This document shows, piece by piece, positions 12,270 through 23,796 of a DNA stretch of 64,000 nucleotides. The notes under the pieces were generated by a model that was given only the letters and a program-made list of their open reading frames with translations, was not told the DNA's origin and did not search any database. The position numbers were made by a program, and so were the translations under genes. The DNA comes from Nectonema munidae. Taxonomy: Eukaryota > Nematomorpha > Nectonematoida > Nectonematidae. The stretch spans positions 496,001 to 560,000 of the forward strand of contig JAUIRK010000884.1 in assembly GCA_030549495.1 (NCBI GenBank). The letters run 5' to 3'. Position 1 is the first letter of the stretch. The number at the start of each line of letters is the position of its first letter.

Positions 12270-15200
12270 CTAATGCTTTCTTAATTCTGGGGGCACTGGG
12301 GACCGAAAAAAATATATTCACCAGGGTTTTCTATTTAAAGGATTTATGATTTTTTTAAAGGTAAAGTGACACAGGGTGACATTTGACATGTCCCCGCGGT
12401 GGTAACGGAGGAGGCACCCGCTAATTCGACTCTCTTGTGTGCATGTGATGACGATGCTCAAGGATGAGATGGATGAAATTAACTTCTTACTTCATCATCT
12501 AGTTTATCTAGATAAGGGGCCACCAAACTTTTCTGGAAGCGTGCCAGATTATCGAAAATTTAAAAAACGAGGGCCGCAATATTGAAAAGTTAAAAAACAG
12601 GCATTATGAAATTCCTATAAATACTTCTTTAAAATAAAATAAAGCAAACTTTTCAATGTTTTCCCTATGGATGTGACAAAGTTAATCTACACTAAGGATA
12701 CGTAAAAAGTGGAAATGAACACAGCACATTTCAAAAATACTTATTTTGTAACACCCATCATATCAAAATTTAGCTTACGGACCTGATAAACTTACTTCAC
12801 GGAGCGAATCGACCCGCAGGCTGTAGTTTGGCCCCCTGTGATCTAGATTCTAGCGCACTACTTTGTTTAAAAGCCAGTTAGATTTTGTTAGATATCAGTT
12901 CAAGCATTCACTATTATTATTTAGTAGAGAAATGAGTAGCAAATATTTAGCATACTGCTTGTTGCTTACTTGGGTGCATTATTTGCTTTGTGAAATGACT
13001 GAGTGAGTGAATGGAATGCGAGGTTATGAAAAGGGAGCTAGTTAATTTGTAGTATACCGAATTAATTCTTATCAATCTTAATCTTTGTAATTTCGAGGTC
13101 TTGCGATTGACCTAAATCCAGGAGATTTTTAGGGGCGCCAGTGGGTGTTCTTTGAAGAAGCGCCACTACAAGCCAAGAAGAAAAGAGAAAGAAAGGGCGG
13201 AGGCTGACGCGGGATTGCAGAGGGGGTTTTAAGGGGCGGCGCTTGGTCTGGCAAAGGCACTCTACTTCAAGCGCTCTGAGCATACAATGCCCTTGCTCAA
13301 GTGCCTATTCATATTGCCCATCTTGTACACGCAGAGAAAGCCATTGCCATGCTCATGTCCTGTGTCTGCAGGGTTAATGGGGCGTGTGCGTGGGTGTACG
13401 AAGAAGGCTTTCTGCAGAATTCGTGTACTCTCTCACGCAAATCGATCCCGCTTTTCTTGTAGCAGAAGGGCGCAGCATAGGGTTCTGCATGGAAGAAAGC
13501 ATTTGATCTCATTTCAGCTTTCTCACGGAAGACACTCGTTCTGTGCAGGCTTTACCCTTGCAATGCTTTTGGATGGTGGGCGATTGCATTCAGCACTATT
13601 CTACAAGACTACATGCAAACAACACTCATTTGAGTGTATCCAATCGGCTTAATAGTTGTAAAACAAGCTAAAATACCATTTAGAGGGATGTATAGTTAAT
13701 AGATTAAAAACTTTATTTCAAAGACCATGGTGAAAATATTACACTTAAATTTTAGCTCCACGAAAAGAAAGCAAAAACAAAGTTCGAATACTCTCCAAAC
13801 TAAAAAAATTGTGTGCTTAGTTAATTCATAAATTGTACATCTTTTTGTACTTGGTCTAATTTTTTCTTGAAACAGTGAGAACTTTTATCTTTATTATTAT
13901 TTTTAGATTCTTTAAATGCACAGTTCCACAGAATGAGTTAAGATGTATTTTTATCATGCCTCCTTTTTACTGAACAGAGCAGGGTGTTATTTGACCTTTA
14001 GAATTTTACACTAGAACCTTTCAAAGGGGATCGCATCGTAGATGAAATTAAAGAGCTGGCAATCGAAAAAAGCCGAACTTTTGAATAAAGCAAACAATGT
14101 TTTATTCCTTCACATTCAGAATTATAAGTCACGTGAAAAGAAGTTAAAAGAAGTTTGATAGTTTTGTTACCAAGCAAATATATATCAACCTAAAGTGTTT
14201 ACTCTTTTATATTGGCTATTTCATATATTTACACGTTGGTCATATGCGAGAGTGTTGAAAGGGTTTTCATTTATCATGAATTGACTAATTCGCATAGTTG
14301 CCCTATCTTTGCCTTTCTATGCGCCGAATCTGAAAGATGTTTAAATTAAAAGGGTGAGATTTAGTATAATTTTTCCAGCTGTTTCACTTCCTAAATTTAA
14401 GTATATTAAACACTTTTGATTAAAACAAATCATTATTTTTTTAAAATACGATTATTGTTAAATAATTTTAACAACTTGAGATTTATGAAGCCAATAATTG
14501 CAGCCGAACCGATGTGATTGATTAGTTATGATTTATAAGTTTTAGGTGTAATACGAAAATTATATTTACTTTTATAATAATGATTGCAGATGCATATGAA
14601 AAGTGCGCGATGCGCACCTTTAGATACGCTCTCTATAGTGTATAGGAATTGCAAGAAATGATACATAAGGTAAGCTAGCTTCTAGCTACTTCTTTTCTTA
14701 ATGATATATAAGCAGCTAATTTCTGTATAAATCTTTCAAAGAAAGAACAATATAAAAGCAAAGGTTAGTTAGATAACATCAAAACTGGAGGTAAGTTATC
14801 TATTTGCGAGGTATTATTGAAAAAATGTAACACATGCAAACGTAAATCAAGAGCCGCATACCCATAACAAATGATTTTGTTAAAACGAATGCAATTGTGT
14901 AAAAATTTATAGTAAATGGTAAATATTCAATTTTGGCCACCTTTGAAAGAAGTTATTTAAGATGGCGTTAGATTTAGAAAAATGATGTCAGTGCAAAACG
15001 CTTTGAAGTATTTAGTGAAAGCATAAAAAGGGAATACTAACATTAATTTTCTACTCCAATTACTTTAATATGATGCTTCTGCTTTGAATTTGAATGTTTT
15101 AAGCGCAAACGCTCCCACACAAATTAATCTAAAAATATTGACAATGTAAATCTTGGAAGAGTCAGGATAGCTTTAAATAAAGGATATTAGTAAAATTGGT

Positions 15201-18200
15201 AAAGGGAACGGGTATTCATATAAAAATAATCAGGGAAGGATCACACTGTAGTGTTCGATCACAAAATGCGCATTTATCCCTTTCTTTATCCTTTTTATAT
15301 GAACACAAGTTTTCAATTCTTAATTTTTCTATTCGAAAACTTTTCTATCAAAGTAGTAAACATAGTAAAGTGTGATATGCCTAAATGTTAGTAATCATAA
15401 GGCTAGGTATTTACCAATACAATTACAAAGGCCCGTGCGTTCCAATGTGCTTGATAGGCTCAATATAAACATCTCATTTCTTTTCTTATGCTTTCTCCTT
15501 TTTGGCCAAATTTGAGATCTTAAAGTCGTGTCAAATGGGCACAAATTAATAAAATGTTTTTTTCTTGGTGTTTTTAAAATTAGCATTCAGTTCTTATTAA
15601 ATTCCTGGCTAAAACCTCGCATGGCTGAATGATACTTGAACCTGAGTTTGCGAACTTAATTTCTTCGATAAAACCATTTGTTAGCCGAGATTTTAATGTA
15701 AATTTTCTACACTAAATATAAAATTTGAACGATAAAGTGGCAAAAAAACAATTCATTTAAAGCTATAAAAATGAAGAAACAACCTTGTTATAAAGATATG
15801 CAAAATGCCTACTTTTCAGGTGAGTGATTCTTGAGCTGAGTCAAAATTTTTGACAAAATTATTTTGTAAACTGATTTGTTTGTAAAAGGAGGTGTTGGCG
15901 AACTCAAGTTGCACTGTGAAGAGGGCATGCATATGCCACACAAAATCTTTTATATACTTTGTTTGGTACCTGCTCATATATTTCAAAATGTATAGTAGGA
16001 TATGTTTGCAATTTACATAATTTGCATATGCGATGGTGTTTCTTTTATTTTTATTTTATGCCGTTTGACCATAAAATCTAAACAGGAATATGCTTATACT
16101 ACGACCGGCTTGTTTTTGTGCTTTATCAAGTTCCGTTTATAATAGAGTGACGAAATATTCCGATTTGTAGGACAACTCCTGCTTTATGAAAAAAAAATTT
16201 TGGTCTTTTTTCTACGGGTTTTTTTTACTATTTTCTATTAAATGTCTTGTTTTCTTTATTCAAAATCTGGCTATCCTGGTTATAATATTAAAAAACTTAT
16301 CAGAGAAAACAAGTTCAAAAGTCTATAGCTACGCATAAATATAAGTAAAATTTTTAATAAGATTTCAAATAATTTTTCACAAATTGACTTTAACAAAAAA
16401 AATTTCAGATGAATATTTTGAATTCATGTTTTATCATTAGCAAATATGTAATGGTATCTAGTCTTTTTTAGATAGGGTTAGATTTGGCTAGAATTGAAAA
16501 CCGCTTATCTCATTGGCTACATTTAAATGCTTGCATTTGAATATAAAATTATTTCATTGGACAACCTCAACAGAAGTAAACGGGCTCCTTTTTTGAAAGC
16601 TGTTATTTTAAGCGATCATATTAATCCATTCAATGGTTTATAAAAGATCGATTCTTTGAAAGATTTCACCAATAGTTTCATATTGATACTATTTTTGTTT
16701 TTTTTATCCTGTTATGTCACTTTTGTTGAACATTTAATATGCTAGATGTGAGCATGCAGAGTAAAGGTTTTGGTTCTAGTAAACAAGGAAAGTGGGGTAT
16801 TAGAATCGACCATAAAAACAATTCTCTATATTATATGTTTTGCTAACTGAAATATATAAAATTAAATTAGGACATACGAGTTATTTGAGTGGGGTTGAAA
16901 TTTGGGAAAAATTCGTTTGAAATGTTTACTTGCTTCTTTTTCTAAGTATATATTTAAATGCACAAAAATAGAAGTCTCTAGGACTTTTGATTTATTATAA
17001 TCGACGCTGGGTTGCTTACATATTTAAGAAAAAATAGGTAATAAATATTTAAATAATAAAGATCACATGATTTTTATCTTTCGAAGATGTAAAAAACGTC
17101 ATCGTGCTTATCAACTATTGTATTGCATGTAACTTGTATCGCGTTATATACGATGAACATATTGAATCTTCATTGCCAAAATACTGTTCTCTTGCGTTCA
17201 ATTACAAACAAAGTGTTTTTAGCGAATTCAGATCAGGATCTTGGGTGATACAGTGACCTTAAACATACTCACTAGCATAGACAAGCTAATTAATGTTTAA
17301 AAAATCCATTATGCCAAAATTAATCTTATTCTTATTTCTTAATATATTCCATCAAAATTTAGAATATGAAAAAGTTTAAAATTTACAGATGGTGTCAAAC
17401 TTTTATTTTTCATGATCTATGTTAATGATCTTTTCAAATTCTCACTTTTTATGTTATACTATTGAGATAAATTGATTTTTCGAAATTTACAGAGTATTAA
17501 TTTTTTAATATGTCCCTGATTTTCATCAATATCTTTGATTCAAACACTACAAAGCCGTCCAGGCTCTATACCGCCAAGCGAGAATTAAAAATTGGTAAGT
17601 TTCATTTTGTAAAGGGTTAGGATAAACAATTAAAAAATCAGTAAATAATTTTAGACCTATTCAATTTACAAAAATTTGAATAATAAATTTAAATATTACT
17701 ATCTAAACTAATCTTTTGTATATAAATTTGTAATATTTTGAAAATTGACTGTCAAATAATTAAAAAAAGAACTTCTTTTGAGTTCTATTATAGTAATGCT
17801 CATTAACATTATTACCATGTGTCGTCTTTTGCTTCCAAAAATATTAAGTGGTTTGAATGAAAGTTAGCAAAGGAAAAAAACCTTTTGAAAAATCTTGGAT
17901 TACGTCTTTTTGTTCCACTTGTGATATCACTTCTTCTTCCTCCACATCCTCCTCCTCTTTCATCAACTTCCTGATTTCTGGAAAGAAGCCTTGTTCAGTT
18001 GCGCAAGAGCTTGGAGCGTGCTTCCAGCAAAGCAGCTTATCTTTCTAAACACATGCTAGATCTAATTCTCTCTACTAGACTATATCTATTCACACATTTC
18101 TACTTAGCGCAATTCGTTTCCTGGCACTAAAAATTGGCTTTGCCTTTAGCTAAATTTTGTTGGGGAGTTGCAAACAACTTTATGGGCCATTGGAGCCAAA

Positions 18201-18777
18201 ATCTACAACTTAAGGTCACAATCCTCTGCGATTCTTTATGATGGTGAGGCAGAAGGGGTCTAAGGTATGCCTACAGTTTACTTTTTTAAATTTTTATTTT
18301 ATGACTCTGAATTATACACGCCCTTTCCTAATTTCTATGTCATAGGCACAAACACAATAAAATTAACTCAACTAGCTAAGAAATTCATTATGTTTAACTA
18401 CCGGTGTAGGAGTAGAGCTTTGAGTCTTTTAATCATGTGTTTAACAAGGACGCTCCACTCACACAACAAACACAAAAAGCTTCTTTTCAAACTTTGAATT
18501 TTTTAATAAATTTACTGGTTAGTTAAAAAGAAAAGTGTAAAATTTACAAAGCAGAAGAACTGCATCAGCAAATGAAGTGATAGCAAAAATAATAAACCAA
18601 CCAACTGAATTTGAAATGTAGCAACTTTTATCCACAAATAAACGCAAAATTTAATATTTAAAATATTCGTGCAAAGTGAACTTATTTGTCTGATATCGCC
18701 TCAACCTTAACAAAGAAACTAAAGCGCAGTCTACATATTCGGAAAAGCCTTTCGTTCGTATAATCGTTGAAGCTTAC
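12270..18777 (-). other. Islet intron between LIM2 and linker exons
   Basis: About 6.5 kb, bounded on the minus strand by the donor GTAAGC at 18777 and the acceptor TTAG at 12270. It holds the 327-bp hAT element and a GC-richer patch at about 13080-13650 that is open for 60-120 codons on both strands (largest frame 13287-13652, plus); none of these resembles a known protein. A small inverted repeat GTGCGCGATGCGCAC lies near 14605. From about 13.7 to 18.7 kb I see only AT-rich sequence, including a pyrimidine-rich TCCTCC tract near 17940. Confidence 0.55.
12514..12840. mobile_element. Short hAT-type element with 8-bp target duplication
   Basis: 327 bases bounded by ATCTAGAT on both sides (12506-12513 and 12841-12848), a perfect 8-bp duplication with TA in the centre. 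The ends are imperfect inverted repeats: AAGGGGCCACCAAACT at the left, and CACAGGGGGCCAAACT as the reverse complement of the right, like hAT ends of the CAGGGGTCGGCAAAC kind. No coding capacity: a non-autonomous (MITE-like) copy, sitting in the islet intron between linker and LIM2 exons. Confidence 0.85.
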
Positions 18778-18934
18778 TTTGAAAGTGTATTTGTCTCCAG
18801 GCTTGAGCTGAGTTTCACATTCGTAGCAACAGAAACAAGAGACGTGGTAGTATAGAGAACCATTAGCTGGCTTCATCACCAAATCACAACTGCTGATAAC
18901 TTCCAAACAATACGCACAATGAATCTTGTAGAGT
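18778..18934 (-). CDS. isl: Islet-class LIM-homeobox gene: LIM2 exon
   Basis: Starts after ATATTTCAG with A, completing the Arg codon begun by the LIM1 exon (AG|A), and continues LYKIHCAYC, matching Islet (RLYGIKCAKC in vertebrates, from memory). The first six LIM2 ligands are present: C-x2-C, twenty residues, then H-x2-C-x2-C-x2-C (HVSCFCCYEC), then KPGDKYTFK. It ends in phase 0 at a consensus donor, AAA|GTAAGC. The last two ligands therefore lie in another exon; open frame continuing past the donor is intron read-through. The LIM2 domain binds zinc and cofactors of the LDB/Chip type. The sequence is more divergent than LIM1 or the homeodomain. Confidence 0.9.
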
Positions 18935-20317
18935 CTGAAATATTTCGTATCATACATATCTTTTTCGTGGGAGCTGGAGTCGGAATGAAGCGAATTTAAG
19001 AACTCACAAAATAAATATTACGACATTTCTTTTTCGTAATGTCTATTACACAAAGTTATTACGATTTTACAACATATCTTTAGGAAGATGCATATTCGAA
19101 AGACGACAAATACAATAAAATAAAAGGTCATATAAGTTTACATTTTGGTGCACTTGAAAATGAATTACGAAATGTTGTGTGTGTGACGTGATCATTTCAA
19201 CGGTTTTTGTGTTCAAATTTATGTAGCCTTTCATAAGTGACTTTGTTTACAAGGCATCTCTGTTTTGCTTTTAACAGTATTCTGTTCTTTCTTTATATAT
19301 TAGGCAAATATTTGAAAATGAAAGTGTTATTCACTACATCTTGAACTTTTTGAAAAGGGGTTTTGAAAAGCCAGCTTTCCTTGCGTTTGTATAAACGCCG
19401 TTATGTACACCTTTCATCCCCTGCCACGTGTTTCCTGTTTCTATGCGCTGGCTACAACTTCATTTCATTTCCAACTTTTTACAACATTCGCAAAAAAAAT
19501 TCGAATGAGTTTTTCTACTTTTCTGTATTTTAAATTTTTTAAGCACTTAAATTTTCATCAAAACATCAGCATAACTTCATTTTACTTCCTTTTCACTTAG
19601 ATCACTTAAAGAGTTGGAAATTACTACACAGACGTCCAAATAAATACTATTTTTTGATCTCAAGTCGATACTTATATCAATAGCCTGATTTGTATTAACA
19701 CTCATTCACATTTTTTTTGAAAAGCCAGTAGCATTCTACTTTGCTCCTTCCAGGCGTGCTAAATTCATTCTAAAAAAGGCTGATGTCTACATCTAATTGC
19801 ACTTATTTTTCATTCAGTTTCAAGTTTGACACCACACAGCACATCGCAATTTTGTCTGCTCAATACAAAGAGGATTGACTTAGTATCTACGTAGCTAGCA
19901 TGCAAACTAATCTCCACTCAGAAGAACGAACGCCCCTATTTTAAAAGATCATAACACTCAGCTAAATGATTGAGAATGGAGGATTTGTTTGAACTTTTAA
20001 TAAGAAAAATGGGTGATAAATCCTTTTTCTTGTAATGTCGGATCTGTAGAAGAAACATTTTAAGAAAATTTTTTGAATAAAAATGAAAGAAGAATTGAAA
20101 AAAAGGAAAAGTTTTTGGTATATTTACTTCATAATGGACGACTTTTTAATTTTCAAGATTAAAACAAAAGGTTGGGAAACCATGCCTTATCTTTGAAATA
20201 TGACTAGTATTGCAGTGAAGTTGTTCGAGACTTGAAAATAATGTCATTTTAAACAGGTTACACTAACTTTCCATTATCTCTATCATTGGGATATTAGAGA
20301 AAAAGCTGCACATTAAC

Positions 20318-20345
20318 AATGTTAATGTTAATTAACATTAACATT
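20318..20345. repeat. Perfect 28-bp palindrome
   Basis: AATGTTAATGTTAA followed by its exact reverse complement, with no spacer; it consists of two ATGTTA-type steps on each side. It lies in the LIM1-LIM2 intron. Its low complexity makes a chance origin possible. Confidence 0.85.
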
Positions 20346-21639
20346 AAAGCATAAATTAAGTTAATGGAAGGAATTTATACTTTTCTTAAATCAAAAATTG
20401 ATCCTGAAAGCCAAAAAAACAGATTTTAAAAGAAGTAATGGAATTTGGGAATCGTTTGCAAGGACTAAAAATCGCGTTATAGAATGTAATGGGTAGGTTC
20501 ATGGTTAAAAGGGGGCTGCAGTTTAAACGCTTCTTTTGTATTTAAATGTTTTTGAAGTTTTCTATTGTAAATTAGTTGTAGATACTAGCTTCAATTTTCT
20601 GTGGCCCACACATTTGACGTGAGGGTCACTAAAATTGGCACACTTAAAGGCCAATTTGGGCTTGTGGCGACAAGTGGGGAAACCCTGCTCTAAATGATGC
20701 GTTGTCTATGACAAATGAAAGAAGGCTTCAAAACACTCAAAGTTAAGAAAGTTGAACAGCAATTTTGAATAGTTATATTCGATTTAAGAAATTTGTTCAA
20801 ATGAAAATGGTGCATTAAAAGAAATAATTTAAAGTAGAAGAATAGGAATTGAAAAGCATCACTAAATGTAAGGCAGCCTGCCCTGACACATACACCATTC
20901 AAATAAGTCAAGGTCTTCTTCTCAATGTGAAATCTTTTTCTTCTTTCGTTAAAGTAATCTGATTTGCAATTTTCACCGCTTTTCATAAGTACTTGAGGAG
21001 GGGGTTTGTTGTTTAAAAATTAAGCCAGCAAGGTATATTTCATATTTTTTTACAATGTACACTTTTCCTCTTTATTCTTTTTCATGAATTCCACTTCAAT
21101 TCTGAATTTTATACAAAATATTATTCTGTCATGTTTATTATTACCTCACATGTTTTATTGTCCAATCTGATGAAGATTGAGAATTATAGTAAGGTATCTG
21201 TATAGCCTTTATGTAAAGGGAAGAACATTTTTTGTCTTAGAATTGATTGAATAAAAGTTCAATCTTTTTCTACTTATTTGCTAAAATAGATATAAGTGGC
21301 GGCCAAGAATATAACCATAATTCGCGAAAAATTTAAGACAGTTAAAGAGTAAAAATAGGCGAGAGAAAAATATTTCCCTGAATCCTAAAATTTCAATTAA
21401 CTGGCATAAGATTTTTTCCATGAATTTGCCATCAAGGGTCCTACTTCACCAAAGATAGGAAGAATGAAAGATTAGAGGTGCTTAAGATTCAACAGGATAA
21501 TCTTTTATCGGTGTTTATATTTCACATAAAAAACATATACAAACCAAAAAATAGACATGGTATAAAAAATTTAAAGGCACGATGGATACTTTTATTGTTT
21601 TACTTTTAACATTAAAAAAGGCACATTAGCAAGTACATA

Positions 21640-22140
21640 TACTCTTTTAGAAAGAACTCTTCTAGCTTTTTTATTAGCAAAATCTTTCAAAATATTTTCA
21701 AAGACGCTTTACCACCTCGTTTTCTATAGAAATCATTGCCAAACTGTTAAGTCTTTCTTGTGAAACCGTAGACCTCAAGTCTGTTTTAATTAGTTTCAGC
21801 TTTGAAAAGCCTCTTTCCACTGATGCAACAGTTATTGGCGTCGTTAAATAAATCCTTAAGGCAATGAAAACATTAGGAAATTTGGTAAATCGATTTTTTC
21901 TATCGGCTGTTCAAACAGAGCATAAGGCTTAATTCTCGGTTGAAGAAAAGTTTTCAGAGCTTCAAGTTCTTTAGTATTTTGTACCTCATATAATGCAGAA
22001 AAAGGCCTACAGGCGCGGGGCCCAATTTGATAACATCAGTTAAATCGGCTTGCAACCGGCCTTGCAATTAGTCATAAACTTAGCCCTCGATGTATCCCAA
22101 AGCTTAAAGAATGCCCTTCGCTATATTCTCACACAATCTT
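21640..22140 (-). pseudogene. hAT transposase relic, C-terminal dimerisation region
   Basis: On the minus strand, frames with breaks between them read ITVASVERGFSKLKLIKTDL, then RSTVSQERLNSLAMISIENE and FANKKARR. This is the C-terminal dimerisation block of hAT transposases related to ZMYM1/DUF4371 proteins, which typically read TVASAERSFSKLKLIKTYLRS and end NDFAxxKARR. Weaker similarity extends to about 22140. Several frame breaks and lack of a matching N-terminal part show it is dead. It lies in the islet intron on the same strand as the gene. Confidence 0.75.
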
Positions 22141-23018
22141 TCCATTATTTATATGCGAAGAGGCTAAATAAAATCAGTAAACTGGATTGTTGACATGTTA
22201 CTCTACTTCTAATTCTAATAATTCTTCACATTTGAATGATGTCACTGAGTACTATGTTCACTTTTTAGTTAGCAAATTGCATATCTTTACGTCACAAAGA
22301 ACTATCTTCAACTTATTTCTCCCTTTTCCCTGATCTTAGCTGATTTATGAGAGTGTTTTCACACTATGCTTTTTCTGTCAACTCTAAATAGTGCCCGAAA
22401 TTTATACAACACCCACGATCCTTGTTTTGAACTTTTGCACACGCGAGAGTGCAATTTTATATTCCCCCACTTATTACTCACTTTCCTATCGTGTAAGTCA
22501 TTGAATATAATTGTGCTGATTAGAAAGTTAATCAATAAAAATGATCTTTTTGAAAGACAGGGGTGGATCCATAGCGGACCACAAGACAGCTGCCTCCTTT
22601 TTTCAAGCTAGATATAAATCGCAACTTTGCTTTAATGTCTTATGTGTGCATGCATGTATTTGAATTACAAACTTAGGCCCATGAAATGGCTAATGAATTT
22701 GCCAGAAGTTATCCTAGAAAAATGATCTTACCCTTTTCCCAAAATAATTCCTAGTTTGTGCCTCTCCCGCCCGGCCCTTGCTTTTCTGGCCGCGCTCCTA
22801 AAGTAAGTAAATATACATCATAAAGAGAGAAAATTATTTACAAGGAAGAAAATATAGCTTGGATAAAGTCATTTGCATCACAATGTGCGTAAAAAATAAA
22901 ATGGTAACAAAAATGAAAATAATAAAAAATAAAAGACGAAGTAGAGCCAAATTGTTTCGGCCCACTCATTTCAAGATTCACTTGGAAAAGGACGCACGCT
23001 TGATAAAAGAAAGTTTAC

Positions 23019-23214
23019 CTGTAGTAATCTCTTTGGCAACACGGTTTCTCATTTTTGAAGTAACATTTCGTCGTTTCGTCCAACTGAATTCCGCAATGAA
23101 AACATTTAAGACAAGATTGATGCCATTCCATATCAGGGTACATTTTTAAGACGTATTCATCTCCTATTCGATATCCACAGCCAACGCATCTGGGATACGA
23201 GTAGCGAAATTTAT
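23019..23214 (-). CDS. isl: Islet-class LIM-homeobox gene: LIM1 exon
   Basis: Encodes a whole LIM1 zinc-binding domain: CVGCGYRIGDEYVLKMYPD, EWHQSCLKCFHC, GIQLDE, and CCQRDYYR at the end. Ligands are C-x2-C, eighteen residues, H-x2-C-x2-C-x2-C, eighteen residues, C-x2-D, as in Islet proteins (vertebrate CVGCGNQIHDQYILR, from memory). It is entered after CTTTTCTAG at 23215 with two bases of a split codon and left at AG|GTAAAC (23018); the remaining AG joins the A of the LIM2 exon. The 196-bp length fits these phases exactly. No start codon belongs to this exon: the initiating exon lies further right and was not recognised. Confidence 0.95.
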
Positions 23215-23316
23215 CTAGAAAAGTGTCCACACATTTTAACAAGAGATAGAAGATGTTGGTTAAAGGGGATCTCATTCCCTTGAGCAGGAATTTTTCATTC
23301 TACATTCAGTATTCAC

Positions 23317-23796
23317 TAGGGTTTGCATAAGTATCGAAAATTAGGAACTGATACCGAAAAAAACTTACAAAACTGGGAAATCCCGGTTCCAAACGGTTCC
23401 TTAAGGAGATATATAGACAGCAAAAAGATGCGATGAAATTGACGTTTTGATTTATTATAAACAGATGTACACTTTTTCTTTCTATATCATTATCATTAAA
23501 ATGGTTCGAGGAGTAAAGATTGCAAACGACAAAAGTGTGCAGCAGAGAAAAAAAAAGAAAAATAAACTCTTTTGTAGTTTCACACTTTTCTCCCTTTACC
23601 AAAAATGAGATGACAATGAAAAAAAGATTTTATATGAATGAAGTGCAGTAAAGTTTTATGCAAAGAATTGCATAGTGAATAAATCAATTACAACTAAGTT
23701 ATTCTCGGAACCGGGAATACTTTTCGCTTCTGAGACGGTTCCCAAATTTTTATAACCGGGAACGTCCCGGTATTTCAGAACCGGGAGCAAACCCTA
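23317..23796. mobile_element. Short hAT-type element with GTATTCAC duplication
   Basis: 480 bases flanked by perfect 8-bp copies of GTATTCAC (23309-23316 and 23797-23804). The ends are inverted: TAGGGTTTGC at the left and GCAAACCCTA at the right. Inside, GC-rich AACCGGGAA-type strings recur near both ends. The 8-bp duplication points to the hAT superfamily; there is no transposase, so it is non-autonomous. It lies about 100 bases upstream of the LIM1 exon on the gene's strand. Confidence 0.85.

Larger units (their letters stand above)
18935..23018 (-). other. Islet intron between LIM1 and LIM2 exons
   Basis: About 4.1 kb, bounded by donor GTAAAC (23018) and acceptor TTTCAG (18935) on the minus strand, with matched phase. 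It contains a 28-bp palindrome (20318-20345), a decayed hAT transposase (about 21640-22140) and possible solo ends of hAT-type elements near 20665-20690 and 22558. The remainder is AT-rich without recognisable content. Confidence 0.7.

Noticed and set aside
13309-13512. Minus-strand frame tested as an alternative exon for the end of LIM2
   Set aside because: It has FCYKK after a good acceptor but no C-x2-(C/H/D) ligand pair with the right spacing, and no suitable donor phase.
13287-13652. 122-codon plus-strand open frame
   Set aside because: No recognisable motif; it lies in an islet intron in a GC-richer patch where stop codons are rare on both strands.
13770-13800. GTTCGAATAC resembling a tRNA B box
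   Set aside because: No A box, acceptor stem or anticodon arm can be formed around it.
18682-18777. Continuation of the LIM2 frame past the donor (RLFRICRLRF)
   Set aside because: It has a Cys but no D/H/C three residues later, and lies after a consensus GTAAGC donor, so it is intron.
20640-20696. Possible right end of a hAT element (ACAAGTGGGGAAACCCTGCTCT)
   Set aside because: The nearest candidate partner (GGTTGGGAAACC near 20172) is in the wrong orientation for an inverted repeat and no 8-bp duplication was found.
22558-22800. Possible short hAT element starting CAGGGGTGGATCCATAGCGG
   Set aside because: The GC-rich string ending at 22800 matches the left end only loosely and the flanks do not form an 8-bp duplication.
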